A stretch of DNA of 64,000 nt from Trichosphaerium sp. ATCC 40318 (Eukaryota; Discosea; Flabellinia; Trichosidae), in contig JALMLS010000322.1 of the NCBI GenBank assembly GCA_038496445.1, forward strand, positions 310,001-374,000, in the 5' to 3' direction. Position numbers and translations under genes: made by a program. The notes beneath the pieces were generated by a model that saw nothing but the letters and a program-made list of their open reading frames with translations, was not told the origin of the DNA and made no database searches. Of the stretch, positions 42,230-54,994 are shown in pieces (positions within the stretch are counted from its first letter, which is position 1; every line of letters begins with the position of its first letter).

Positions 42230-45205
42230 CTAGTCATATGGTGTTTTACTCTGTAGTGGGTATTCGGCGTTTTTAGCGTATTTCTCAAGTTTGAGACGAT
42301 CACGTACTACCAAGACGTATCGTGGTGTTGCTTGGTGTTCTAATATATTTGTTTAGTGTTCATTAAACTACTTTAAACAATACTAACGCACTTTTAGACA
42401 CTATGATTTCATCACAAACCAACTCTGTTAAAATTTCATTATGAGACGCTATTTGCCCTTCATAGGTTACTAAAAATAACAAAACTTCAGTTAGCATTAA
42501 CAATAACGGAGGTAAAAGGAAACTACGCAATAAATTGACAGATTTTTTTTTCTTGAAACAAATTCGCGTCTAAGTACCTAATGCGTAGTTGCTTTGATAT
42601 CCGTCTATCATAGGCTTATCAACGAATTGTTCTTCTGTACCAGGACGTTCTGTAAGCTATAATTCTTTTAGTGATAGGTGTCTATTGTTGATTTGATTTT
42701 TTGGCGTTTTTTTTTGTAAATTTGTTTAGACTTCATCTTCTTTGATGTTGTACGGATGATACTTACCGGATATGTATTTCCAGGATACATAACGCTCATC
42801 AATACATATTTATCCTTTTCTTCAACGTTACGTAGAGCATAAGGTATACAACTGAGACGAGAAAAAAAATAATAAGTAAAGGCTCTTGTCACAATTTATA
42901 AAAAAAGTAAGCTTAGGACGTACGTTGTATAGTAGGCACCTCTTCCATACCAAGCAGCTGTTCCATCAACGGGTTCAACACCATTTTTTAGTATATCATC
43001 AAATTCACCAGATACTGGTAGACCAGAAGCAGCAATAATTACAGGAATCTAAAGCAAAGTTTATGTTAACAAAATACCATTTCTGTCCAAAAAAGAAATT
43101 TAACAATAAAACTGAACCTGTCTATTTTCGTTCCATTGAAATACATCTATCCTTTGTCCTAAGGCTTCTGCCATAATATTTCGGTGAGGACATTGTTCTT
43201 CCTTCCACTCTTCTCGTAAAAACGAGTCTGGATTTTCTCTACAAAAAAAAAATGTCAAAAATAAAAAATAAAAGAAAGGCGCTAAGTCGAACAGTCCTCC
43301 ATTTTTTTAATTCTCAATATTTTTTATCACATTATTGAACTCTATTCGAGCCAATACGCACATAAATCTGCGAAAATAAACCAATTGGATTTTTTTAGAG
43401 CATAAAGAAAAATGAGTTTTTCGTAAAAAACCAAAACTACAATCACAACTCCGTACTTTCTCTTCTGTTGAAGATCAACCAAGCTTGAAAGAAAATTGTC
43501 ATCCAAGCTAGGATTATGAACAAGCATAGCCTTAACTATTGTCATTTTATCACCACCAAGCACGTTAAAATAAGATTCCATTCTTCTAAACTCTCTAACA
43601 GCAACAGGATCAGATCTATTCATTAGATCATAACTACATATTCCTCCTTCTGATTTTGGCGTTTTATGCCAGTTTGTTGCGTAGCGTAATCTATAGTTCA
43701 TATCCCATGGTTGACGTAACCTTAGTCCTGCAGAAAACAAAATAAGAAAGTCAATTCTGTAAAACATCAAAAAAAAGGTAAAGACAGTTTAAACTAGAGC
43801 TCGACTAGCCGATTTCTTTGTCCCACTTTTACTAAAATACCACTGTATCACAAGGACATAAAATCAAGGTATTTATAGGGCGTTAGGGGGAAAAGAAAAG
43901 CGACAAAAGTAAAGCGTAGTCGTGTTTTTTGATTTTTAATAATACCTTCTCTAGTTGATGATACATAGTCATCTGGATCTAATGTTTCGTCTTCAAGCTC
44001 TAATATATCTTCTGGCCATTCTGCGTCTTCTTCTAAGGCTTCACTATTCCTCCAAGCATGTAAAGGCATATCACATAATAACCCAATAATAGAAGGCTCG
44101 TGTTCAACCCAGAAACCCTACAGATGTTTTTTAGTTAACTCCTGAAAAAAAAAGGAGAAAAAACTTTCTTCAAAACTAACACTCAACAGAAGTGTCAAAA
44201 AAAAAAGGTAAGTTCCAAACTATGGCGTTGAAATTGTAAACATAGAGTCTACTCTATTTTTAAAAAAAATCTAAATGTGACTGTTGTAATGCGTACATCA
44301 TTTTTCACAATGGCAGGATGGAATTGGCATACAAAATGTGTTATACCTGCTCTCAATGAATTACTATAGTACTCTTGTGCGGGCTATTATAACGTTAGAT
44401 GACGCCACAAGAAAAGGAGAAACCTATCTTTTTCTCCTTACTTGGAGACACTAAAATAAAAACATACCAACTGCCTCAACCATGTCAAAAATCGAGAATC
44501 TTCTTTTGTAGGCAAAATACGCCAAGTTTTTTCAGAGCGGACATATGGAAGTAGTTCATCAATTAATGGACTATGTAATGCAATGCAAAGCTACATAAAT
44601 AAACATTAAAAATAAAGATAAAATAGCGGAGTTTTTATGAACGACGGACGGAAAAAATATCAAGAAAGGAAACCCATAAATTCTCATCAATACGAAAAAA
44701 AAAAAAAAAAACACTTCAAAGTTTATATCACGTGCCATCAATGGCGTATAACCATCATTATCCCTTACTTCTAGGCTACAACCTCTTTCAAGTAGAATTA
44801 CTATTACCTCTCGGGTTTTACTTCCATTTGAAGTTACTATACTTGAGAATCAACAAAAAACAAGCGAAGAAGCCGAAGAACCAAAAGAGAAAACGAAGCT
44901 TTTGTTTGTTTTTTCGAACAAATTGGTTCCTTTAAGGGTTTTAACCCATCAATAGTCTAAATCTACGCGTACAGGCTACGTGCAAGGCAGTTTGGCCTTT
45001 TGCGTTTTGTTCTTGGCCTAAAGAAGCATCCTTCGATAATATAGATGTTACGACATTCGTATTGCTTGAGGAAACTACAAGGACGTATTAGAATAGTGTT
45101 TTAGTATTATGTTGGTCTACCAGCAGTGTGAAGCGCATTGAGAGCTTTCTCGCGTGCGAGTAAGGCACCAAAGTCCTTTAATCGAGGCTTTGGTGACCTT
45201 TTCAT
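42230..45205 (-). CDS. Ankyrin-repeat protein with PARP-like ADP-ribosyltransferase domain
   Basis: ATG at 45205 (MKRSPKPRLKDFGALLAREK). The N-terminus has ankyrin-type pieces: ALNALHTAGR, NAKGQTALHVACTR, DGYTPLMARDINF. An acidic stretch and a region with WDMNYRLRYATNWHKTP and LLVHNP-like helices follow. The C-terminal domain reads PVIIAASGLPVSGEFDDILK, AAWYGRGAYYTT, YALRNVEEKDKYVLMSVMYP, DGYQSNYAL, ATPRYVLVVRDR, ending in TAG at 42230-42232. The WYGRGxYxT and late PRYxVV blocks are those of PARP/ART-fold proteins of the protist type. It may transfer ADP-ribose to proteins bound through the ankyrin part. The catalytic H-Y-E set cannot be fully assigned by eye. About 12 introns. Confidence 0.7.
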
Positions 45206-45675
45206 CGTTTTCAATAAAATAAACTGAACTGTGCGTCAAAAACCTTGTACTAGTTGCCAAGTGATGTATGCGAGAGTGTTGTAGTAATCATAATTGTTTT
45301 TCTGCGGAGTGTTGAATAGACTTGGATGGGAAGAGACTTGAGACTGAAATTTAGCTTGAATTGTTGTAGAAAATCTATCTGTACATTGACAGCTACGTCG
45401 TACCTTAATTTATATGGTGTTTATGGTGATAGGAGATTGTAAAACTATACTTTATTGTACACGGGTAAATAAAGGCAAAAAGCCTTTCAGTAGAGCAAAT
45501 TCGTACTAGAATGTGTCAATAAATGGTTTTAAATAACCGAATTAAAACCCACTCTTGTTATCGATAGGGAAGTTAATTTTTGTTTGAGATTTTTGAAAAA
45601 AATTCACTTTTACAGTCGACAAGGGGCGTTAAACTGTAAGGCATACTTGTGATTCATATACCCTTATCTTCCGTA
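45206..45675. promoter_or_regulatory. Intergenic region between divergent genes
   Basis: 470 bp between the start of the ankyrin/ART gene (minus) and the RhoGEF gene (plus). It must hold both promoters; no specific element is recognisable. Confidence 0.35.
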
Positions 45676-48600
45676 ATGGCTCAAGAAGGGGAGACCTCTC
45701 GCCATAGGTCTAGACCAAAGTAATAAAGGAATTTTTTATGTTTTTTTCAAGAAAATAAACTCCTTTTTTTTTGCTCATACGCCTTTGTTAGGTATCGGCA
45801 AAAGACGACAAGGAGGTCTAAAGTTCTTAGACAAGTAGAGCAACGCAAAAACTCAATATTTCAAGATAAAAACTACTGGGCACTGAGACAAGAATTTAAC
45901 AAGGCAAGCTTACTATTGACGCCTTCTCTGACTCCTCAGATCGACGATAAGCAAGATGGAAGCATAAATCCAGTACAAGCAGCTTCTTTATTAAAAAAAC
46001 GTTCGTATACGCATTACTGTTATTATTTTTTATGGATTTAGTATATATCCCCACGTGACAATTAATTCTGTATAACGTGATAGTATTTTTTTTTTTTGTT
46101 ATTGTAATTTGTATTTATTTATGCGTTGTCTTTTTAGTTGTGCCAAAGAGGACTGATGACGAAGTTGCGTACATTCTGAAGACTTCAGGTGATGGAAATA
46201 CGGACCGCTTTACATTTTGGCAATTTTTTCTTAATTGTGCGCTCGTATTTGAGCCTGTCGGTGCGTTTTGATGACTTTGTATTGTGGCGATTAGAAAAAA
46301 AAAAAACACAAAAAACCCTCAAAAAAACCAAAGACCTTGTAACGATTATGATTGTGCTAGCGTAATGCTAGTTGCAATACTAAACAATTTAGGATCACCT
46401 GTATTTCAATCTATCCACATTGATGAGAATTCGAATAAACCAATCAAACCACCCTTAAAACGTGCAAAGACAGGTGATGTGAAGAAAAAGTCTTCTTTAA
46501 AGAAAACCTCAACTTCTATTGGGTTTTCACGTGGAAAACGAATCAAATCGCCTGGTAGTATAGATTCTAAACGTAAGAAAGGTAAAAAAAGAAGAGGAAG
46601 AAATAGAGGAAGAGAAAGAGGCCTTACAACAGATGGAGATCATAGAAAAATAAGAAGTCCAAGTCCTGACAAAAGAAAACGACATGCAAACAATCATTAG
46701 TATGTCCACTTCCTGAACATGATTTCGTAACATATTTGTATAGTACCCTTGGCGGTGCCTCTGCACGTAAGGTTAAAGATAGGATACACCTAAATGATGA
46801 GGTTGGCGTACAAGAAGTTTTTAAGCAGGAAAGTAAAAATGACATTGAAACTGAAACTATGAAGCGTTTAGAAAAGGTTCGTCTACTACGTTATTTGAAG
46901 AAATTGGCGGTTCCCTTTGTATTCTGATTAAGGTCTTAGCTACAAAAGCAGTTAGAAAAGAAGAATAGACAAATTGCTGCAGCCAAGGAGGAACTAGAAG
47001 GTCTTAACGCTATGATAAAAGAACGTGAAAACAAACTTGGTGAAAAACAAAGAGGTAAGCTTCTTAGTTTTTTCGCTTCTTCCGGTTTGCTTGTTTGTTT
47101 TCTCTCTGACCTTCTTTGTTAATTATTAAAGAACTTGATGCTCTTGAGAATTCTGTAGATATTAAAGTCAAGAAACTGTCACATCTGAGTAAACGTATAA
47201 GAGAAAAGAGACATCACTACAAGGATTTAAAAAATCTTATTTCAACACATAAGAGTTTGACAGTAAGGAACGAAGAACAAATAATGCAAGTTGATAGAGA
47301 AAAGAAAAAACGGCCCATAGAGCAAGAGGTAATATTATTGTAATTTCTCTAATCCCATCTAACGATTTCTGTTCTCATAAAGGTAGAAAGAAACACAGTA
47401 AGTGGATGAACTTCAAAAGAAAGAGAAAATGTCACGTGTTTTTTTTAACGTATTTTTTCTTTGTACTTAGAGCTCTCCTGATGCTATACAACCTATTCGT
47501 GTTCAACGTGTTACATTAACTAATGGAAGTCATACTGATGAAAAAAGTGAAACTTCAGCTGAGATTTATAACAACGCAGTTACACCTGAAACTGAAGGTA
47601 AACCTTCAACCAAGATAGCACATTCAGAATCAAACCTTTTGGCAACACCACCTGTTGCTGAAACAGCATCATTATCTGAACGTTCTGGATCAGTATCAGA
47701 AGACCGTTCTGTAAATTCAAGTGCACGTGAACGAAGTGATACAACAGCTAGCTTTGGTCGCGAAAGGAGCGACACAACTGCGAGTTTTGATGTAGAAAAT
47801 AACAATGAAAGACGAAAGCGAGCAAGACGCCATTGGCGTAAGCTAAGCGATACCTTGACTACCAGAGACGACATTAGAAGAGCTAGGGAGCAACATGAGC
47901 GCAATCGAAAAGCAATACAAGAACAAAAGGTAACAACCTGAAGAGAATATGCGAGTTTTCTTTTCATTGACAATCTTTTTGTAGCTCTCAGAGTCAACTC
48001 AGATGTTTGCTAATAATATACAACAAGTAATTGTAGCACAACGGATAGCAAGAAGGTGGGTCGCACGTGTAAGGATTAGGCGGTTAAAAGAACATGGTAA
48101 GCTATTGTGTTTATCTGTTTTTTTATTATTATTGGTTTGCGTTCGACTTTGACCGGTGTCTAGTTATGGAGTTTGTGAGATCAGACGCATCAAAGGCTGT
48201 TAGAAATAGGAATAATGTTATAAGAGAAATATACAGTACCGAGGAGACGTATGTTGGGAAGTTGAAGCAGATGTCACAGGTACGAGTAGTTTTATTCTTT
48301 ACCAAGTTATTTCTGTTTTTTTTTGCAATGTGTCACATGTGACACTTTGGATTATCTCTTGCACTCCTTTTATACTTTTATTTAGGAGTATATTGCTCCC
48401 ATGAGACGTTTGAAGCTTGTGGTACGTCTGAATATTGAGTTCATCGACAAACTTGTTGTATTTCATTGATTTTTTATTAACCTTGTTTGTTAAGACGAAC
48501 ATTGAAATAGAATCATTATTTTCTGATATAGAGATCATTACAGATTTAAATGAACATTTTCTCAAAAAGCTACATGAACGTTTAGCACAGTGGCCACAAG

Positions 48601-50065
48601 TGACAATGTTTGGTGATATTTTTAAGGAAATGGTAAGTCAAACATTTTTCTATTGGTAAATTTTTTGTGCACGTGATTTTTTTCTTTTTAAAATACTACT
48701 TGTAGATGCCTTTAATGAAGCTTTATTTCCGGTATATTAAAGCATATCTAAAAGGAGTTACTATACTGAAAGAAGCGAGAGACAAAAACTCAAAACTGCA
48801 TGACTTTTTAAAGGTACAAACAAAACAAGGAAAAAAAAATGAGTTTAATAGAACTAACTTGTTTCTTTTCAGGAAGCAAAGATAAAATGTGATCTTCATG
48901 ACCTTGAGAACTTTTTGATACTTCCAGGTATTCTTTAGTATAAAAGCAAGAATATAAAATCTAACATATTTTCGTACAGTACAAAGACTACCACGTTATG
49001 AGATGCTTCTTGATGTAAGATGGTTTTTCTTTTTTTTTCCTCAGTTGTTGCTGACAGGGTTCACGCCTAGACATTAATAAAGCACACAAATGAGAGCCAC
49101 GTGGACTATGATAACCTTACACAAGCTTTGGAGAGTGTGAAACAAGTAAACCAGACTATCAATGAGCGAAACGCTGTACGTCTAACAATGGAGTCATAGT
49201 GCAATGTTATTACATTATTTCTATTTAATTTAATTTCGTTTCTAGAGAGCAGATAGATTACGTGATTACAGACAACGTGCTTGTGTTAAACGTCAAGATT
49301 TTAAGTTCGTCACTGGATATCTAGAAGTAAAAAGTAAGTAAAAGTTGTCAGCTCATGAAACACCATTTCATTTCACCAACAAGAAAAAAAATTACTATGT
49401 TTAGTCTGCCTTCTGGTTTTACTTCTTTAGTACTTTTGTTATTGTCCGTTTTTTTAATTCAATTAACATTGCTTGCTAGTTTTGAAAGCTACAAATGTGT
49501 ATCCAATGGACAGCAATGGTACGCTTAACTTGAATAAAAAAAGACTTTAAATACTTTCTTACTCTATAAATAAAGGCCTCTCAGACCCTTTTGCTATTGT
49601 ATCTTATAATGGTAAACAAATTGGTAAAACTTCAGTAAAACCTAAAACTTTAAATCCAGTATGGAATGAGTCCTTTGTGATGTACGTTCATTTCGAGTTG
49701 TTGAATTTTTTTTTGAGTTTGAATGACCGCGTTTACTTACCCTCTGTAGTCCTCTCATGAACAGTGATAAATCAAAGGTTATTACTATATCTCTACTAGA
49801 TAAGGATAAAATAACAACTGAAAATATAGGGATTGTACAGGTCCCAGCAACGTATGTGTTGAACCTTCTTTTTTTTTTTTTCCCTTACTTTTTTTTTGTG
49901 GCTTTCACGTGACGTTTCTTACTTTTTTCTTCCGATAGGCAATACCTTGATGAAGGAACTGATGAACCTACTAATTATTCATTCATCCCTGACAAAAAGA
50001 TAAAGGATGTTGCAACAGTTGGTAAACTAGTTATGCAGATTTTACATCTTCCAGAACACGAATAA
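45676..50065 (+). CDS. RhoGEF (DH domain) with EF-hand-like, coiled-coil, IQ and C2 modules
   Basis: ATG at 45676 (MAQEGETSRHRSRPK). An EF-hand-like region contains LKTSGDGNTDRFTFWQFF, followed by a Lys/Arg/Ser-rich linker and a coiled coil (KKNRQIAAAKEELEGLNAMI). Then comes a Ser-rich stretch with two near-identical units, RERSDTTASFG and RERSDTTASFD. An IQ-type motif (IVAQRIARRWVARVRIRR) precedes a DH domain: REIYSTEETYVGKLKQM, YIAPMRRLK, FSDIEIITDLNEHFLKKL, FLILPVQRLPRYEMLL, NESHVDYDNLTQAL. After only about 30 residues, instead of a PH domain, comes a C2 domain (GYLEVKILKATNVY, LSDPFAIVSYNGK, KPKTLNPVWNESF, ISLLDKDKI). TAA at 50063-50065. DH exchanges GDP for GTP on Rho; C2 and IQ suggest calcium control. 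About 18 introns. Confidence 0.85.
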
Positions 50066-50433
50066 GATTTGTCCAAACTCTGATCTTATTCCATTATTAT
50101 TATATTTTTTTTTCAAAGTGTTGTAAATAGAACCACGATTTGCTATCGTACAATTGTAAATAGTAATAAAAACTCTTAAAAAAACTCCAAAAAGATAACT
50201 TGCACAGTAAGCACAGGTCATAATGTACATGAAGTTTCAATTCCTTCTAATAGCTAAAAAGCTTCACAACTTCCGAAAGGCCATTTAGTAAAAAATCACG
50301 TGATCATGCTGGGTTTTCGTTTTCTTCAAGGTATCGATTTTGTTTATGTTTGGCCGCTTTAAACCATATTAGCGTTTGTACACGCGGCCACGTTTTGCAA
50401 ATTGAATTTGAAAACTAAATCGAAACTACAGTT
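50066..50433. other. Intergenic between convergent genes
   Basis: About 370 bp of shared 3' flank with a TCACGTGA palindrome near 50297. The minus-strand frame at 50042-50230 has no support. Confidence 0.5.
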
Positions 50434-51217
50434 TTATTTTGTACGGCCTTGTAGCAATGCTATATGTTCTGAATTACTAGTACGTTGGACCGGCTTACAA
50501 GCGTTTGGATCTTCAAACTTGACTACAACGTCAACCACTACATCACGAGCAAGTGGATAAGAAGGTAAATTCACTCTTAAAAGAATCTTTAGTCAACAGA
50601 AAAACAGTACAGCTAAAGTAACTGCCGTACGTTATAGTGGTAGGAGCAGGGATATCAATAGATACACTACCATCTGTTGGTGAAGCAAGGGTTGATCCTA
50701 CGAATGATAGACTTAGCAAAAGCGGAGCGAGGTTCGGTTCAACAAGTGATTGGTCTCGACCTTTGCAAATAGAAAGAAAACTAAAGTTATTTGTACCTAG
50801 TACCAATCCATCGTCAAAATTGCAAGTCAATCTTGTTTCGAAAAGACCCTCGTAATCAAAAACAATTTACATTAAAATGCCGGTAGAATCAATATCAACA
50901 GTAAAGGTTCTCCTTTCAGGAGGAATCAAAGGTCCTTCTATCCAAGTATACTCAACATCTGGAGTACCAGAATCTGGCGAATCAGCATCAAGTACAACAA
51001 ACCCTGGAAGGCTAGGGCCTGTAATGGTTCCAACGCCTCCAATGAAAATAGGACTATTATACATTTGATTAAAGAGCTCGCATGTACCCGTGGTGCCTTC
51101 CGCTGTAGCAACATTATTAGGTTTTGGCTAGCAACTAAACAGCTACGTACGGACTATAGCGCCTACAGGATCTGCTATCAGACTAACTAAGAACAGCAAA
51201 GGTACAATGGGGTGCAT
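50434..51217 (-). CDS. Small secreted protein, paralogue of the 24.8 kb gene
   Basis: ATG at 51217 (MHPIVPLLFLVSLIADPVGA, signal peptide). Mature blocks FVVLDADSPDSGTPDVEYTW, RRTFTVDIDSTG, SPTDGSVSIDIPAPTTITY and ACKPVQRTSNSEHIALLQGR appear in the same order as in the gene at 24843-25591, and the C-terminal 25 residues are closely similar. TAA at 50434-50436. About 200 residues, three or four introns. Unknown extracellular protein; the two copies are on opposite strands, 25 kb apart. Confidence 0.75.
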
Positions 51218-51786
51218 TTGTTGTTAAAAAAACTAGGTGTGAAGACACATATCAATACCGTCTTTCTATGAGTAATGGCATGTGCACTAGATGTCAATTG
51301 TTTATATTTTCTATTTCATATCTTCGTGATGTCTTATGTATTAAACTCCAAAATAGTGGCTTCCATGTGTCAATAACAAACTCTGTGTGACTGCGTTTAA
51401 AACGTAGAAATTAAGAACAGCATTTGGTGGTTCAATACACAAGTTCATTACCCGTAGCTTTTAGAACAAATCTTACTGATTGTCATTTCGTTATATCAAT
51501 ACTAGGCAAATAAATATCCGCGGATACCAGCGCATATCACCTGATCATGTCCTCAGGCAAAACGTTCAAGGCCTAGACATACAAACTAATTTCGCTTGAA
51601 TTAAACATCTACCACTTGAGGCACTATCAACTGTATGTTTCAATTTAAGTGAGTTGTAAATCAATCATGACAGATACAAGATTATCGTATAAGTATCACT
51701 TCAGGAGGAAGTATTACAGAGAAAGATTTGCCCAACAAATTATTAAATAGTACTAACAATCAATATTAGTAAAACAGCCAGTTTAT
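51218..51786. other. Intergenic
   Basis: About 570 bp between the secreted-protein gene and the Ras gene. No gene recognised. Confidence 0.5.
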
Positions 51787-52736
51787 TCACATTACACAAC
51801 ATAGGCTCCGTTTGCGTTTTGATATATTTTCGAGTCTATCATATTCACGAATTTCTTTTACAAGGTCATAAAACTGTTCATCAACATTGACACGTGTTTT
51901 GGCACATGCCTCAAAAAATAAACATCCATTCTTTTGTGCAAGTTCGATTCCTTCTTCTGTGGTAACTTGTCTATCTTCTTCCAAGTCTACTTTATTTCCC
52001 ACAAGCACAATCGGAACTCTGTCCGTGTCTTTATGCCTACACAAATACTTAGTGCTGTGGATGTTAACATCTTGTAAGCAGCCTTGAACAAATTCTCAAA
52101 AGGTTCCACAAACTGACGAACTTGTTCGTAAGCGCTCACGTTTAACAGAAAATGTTTAACACCAAAAACAATGTTACGGAAAATAGTAATACATTGGTTT
52201 ATGACAATGTAGAAAATGTAAAAAACTGGGAAAGTCACGCAGCAAAGTACATGAGCATAAAGTTTTGAGGAGACTAATATATCGAGGTTACATATAAATA
52301 AGCTTGAAAAATTCTGGCATCTGTTCAAATGTTTGTCTTTCAGTAATGCTGTACATCAAAATAAAGCCATGGCCCCTTCTCATGTACTACAAACTGCTGT
52401 TAGATTGGTCCAACCTTCTTTAGGGTTATTTATTACCTCGTCGCGCATTGCAGGGAACTCTTCTTTTCCTGCTGAATCAAGAACACTAAGCACTACAGTT
52501 TCGTCGTCTATGGTGGCTTCCTTACGAAACCTTAGAACGTGAGTGAGCGTTTAGAGTTGTGTTTAACTCTTTTCAGACTGTTTAGCATTAAAAGTTTAAA
52601 AATAAGCTCCGCAATGGTACCAATCTTCTAGAGTTGGGTCGTATTCTTCTACAAATGCGTTTTGAACAAATTGTATTGTTGTTGCTGATTTTCCAACGCC
52701 TTCAGCGCCGAATACGACGATATTGTACTCACTCAT
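51787..52736 (-). CDS. Divergent Ras-family GTPase with Glu and Lys at Ras positions 12 and 61
   Basis: ATG at 52736 opens [20 protein letters not shown]: the P-loop Gly equivalent to Ras G12 is Glu. Switch I is EEYDPTLED. Exon 2 reads [20 protein letters not shown], so the DTAGQEE motif has become DSAGKEE, with Lys in place of catalytic Gln 61. Further exons give [20 protein letters not shown], then [20 protein letters not shown] and [12 protein letters not shown], ending with [10 protein letters not shown], a CaaX box. Both changes are known in human Ras to block GTP hydrolysis, so this protein is predicted to stay GTP-bound. Other nucleotide-binding motifs are intact (GKS, NKVD), so it is not an obvious pseudogene. 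Four introns, unlike the intronless Ras at 28.9 kb. Confidence 0.9.
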
Positions 52737-53209
52737 GCCAAGCTAGACTTGTGAGGTGGTGTTTGTTGATAGCTGTTTTTACTGCACAAGTTAGCGAGTT
52801 TCGCTGAAATCTATTTTTGTAAAAGGTTAAAAGTCACGTGACTCAATTGTTTTGATTTAGCTCAGCACTGCGCATAACGTAATAACAGACAATGATATTA
52901 TGCTTTCGACTATGCGAGTAGTGAAAACACAACATCAACAGCACAAGCTTGATTAAGCTAGCTCTTGAGTTTTCTTTAGCGATAAACAGATCAACATTTT
53001 GCTGACTAATGAAGGTCTACCAAAAAAATAAACGTGATTTGGAATGAAAAATGAAAAAAGGTACCGTAAAAGACTTTGAAGCTTCAATACCAGCTTTTCC
53101 CTTTGGCCATCTTGCTTTTGTTCAATACGACTTTATTTTGACTTTCCTGGGTAAAAAAAGTACTTCGAAATAAAATAAAGTGACGTAAAGTACACGTGGT
53201 GAACTAATA
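52737..53209. promoter_or_regulatory. Intergenic region between divergent Ras and F-box/LRR genes
   Basis: 473 bp holding both 5' flanks, with CACGTG at about 52836 and 53193. No other element recognised. Confidence 0.35.
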
Positions 53210-54994
53210 ATGGACTTTCCAGGAGTTACAATAGATCAAGCATTAACGTACTATCGCAAATACCACGCAGAAGCGTTCAGTAAAATTAAAGGAGATAAAC
53301 AAAACCAATCGTTGATTAAACAACTCTCAAGTATTATCATCGATACAAATAAAAGTCTCATGCGAAAATTTGATGAAGCTCTCTTCAAACATGTGGATAT
53401 CGTCTCAGAAGCAAGTAATGAGCGTATAGAACAGCATACGATAGACGAAGTGGAGCCAACAAAACGCAAACACAAAAGAGAGTACGTCAGACTTTCATAG
53501 AGGGTTTTTTTCTAAGTATGAACTCACAGAGCCCAAACAGTATCCGAACCGTTGAATTTTGTTGATTTGCCACGTGAGATTATTGCGTATTATATTCTCA
53601 ATCGTACAAATGCAAAACCAAGATTTTGTGTTGCTCAATCATGTCGTTTGATGGCTGATCTCATTCACAATGTTGTTGGATATGAATTTATTCGTATCAA
53701 GTGTGTTTCTGATATTTTTAAGGTTCTGCAATACAAAGGCATCGTCAACAACACCACTATTGAATTAGATGCATCTATGAACAACACATTGTATTCATTA
53801 CTGGCAGGATGTCGCCATATACAAACACCACCGAGTTTTATAAATAAACTAAATGATAGTGATCTTAAGGCTATTGGACTTGCAGGTGTTCATACTCTCA
53901 ACATTGGAAGATGCGAAAATGTGAGTGATGATGGTATTAAAGCGCTCAGAGGAATACATTCTGTTAATCTTTGTGGAACTGCAATAACAGATGAAGGCCT
54001 CAAAGAACTTGCAGGCGTTCATACCATTAATCTTGGTGATACTGGCATAACAAATGAAGGCCTTAAAGCACTCAAAGGTGTTCATACCATTGATCTCTTT
54101 GGGGTAACTGCATTAACAGATGAAGGTCTCAAAGCACTGAAAGGTGTTCATGACATTGATATCACTTATACTTCAATAACAGATGAAGGTCTCAAGTATC
54201 TCAAAGGTGTTCATACCATTAATCTTAGTGGTACTATAATTACAGATGAAGGTCTCAAGTATCTCATAGGTGTTCAAAAAATTGGACTTAATAGCTGTCA
54301 AATTACAGATGAAGGTCTCAAATACCTCAAAGGTGTTCATGAAATTGACCTTACAATGACGTCAATTACGGACAATGGGCTGCAATATTTGAAAGGAGTT
54401 CATACAATAACTCTTCGTCTTTGCTTATATATTTCTGATGAAGGTCTTCAAGCACTCAAAGGTGTTTATACCATTGAGCTTGGTGGAACTCCAATCACAA
54501 ATGAAGGTCTAAAATACCTCAAAGGCGTACATACCATTTATCTTGAAGGTGTTTCAATTAGTGATGAAGGTGCCAAAGTTCTTGCTGGTGTTCATACGAT
54601 AAATCTTGGTGGTACTTCAATTACAGATGAAGGTCTCAAATACCTCAAAGGTGTTTACGACATTAATCTTAACAGTACTTCAGTTACTGACAATGGTCTC
54701 AAATCGCTGACAGGTGTCCATACCATTGATCTCACTGATACTTCAATAACAGATGAAGGTCTCAAATACCTCAAAGGCGTTCATACCATATATCTTGGTG
54801 GTACTTCAGTTACTGACAATGGTCTCAAATCGCTGACAGGTGTCCATACCATTGATCTTACTGATACTTCAATAACAGATGAAGGTCTCAAATCGCTTAC
54901 AGGTGTCCGTGCCATTGATCTCACTGATACTTTGGTTACAGACGAAGGTATGAAATCACTAAGAGACGCCCACACTGTTATCCTCAGTGAATAA
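53210..54994 (+). CDS. F-box/LRR protein, intact copy
   Basis: ATG at 53210 (MDFPGVTIDQALTYYRKYHA). A helical N-terminal region of about 95 residues ends at a short intron (donor GTACGT at 53482, acceptor before AGCCCAAAC at about 53529). Exon 2 starts with an F-box-like helix set (FVDLPREIIAYYILNRT ... FCVAQSCRLMADLIHN) and continues with about 17 LRRs of 21 residues, consensus GVHTIDLTDTSITDEGLKYLK; TAA at 54992-54994. F-box proteins link substrates, here via LRRs, to SCF ubiquitin ligases. Its broken inverted copy is at 32771-33999. Late repeats are almost identical at DNA level, showing recent internal expansion. Confidence 0.85.
54677..54900 (+). repeat. 126-bp tandem repeat inside the LRR array
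   Basis: A block of two LRRs beginning ACTTCAGTTACTGACAATGG at 54677 recurs at 54803; the first ~95 bp differ by one base. The period equals two 21-residue repeats. Confidence 0.85.

Noticed and set aside
47566-47997. 143-residue minus-strand open frame
   Set aside because: Shadow of the Ser-rich exon of the RhoGEF gene, whose frame is confirmed by flanking DH and coiled-coil exons.
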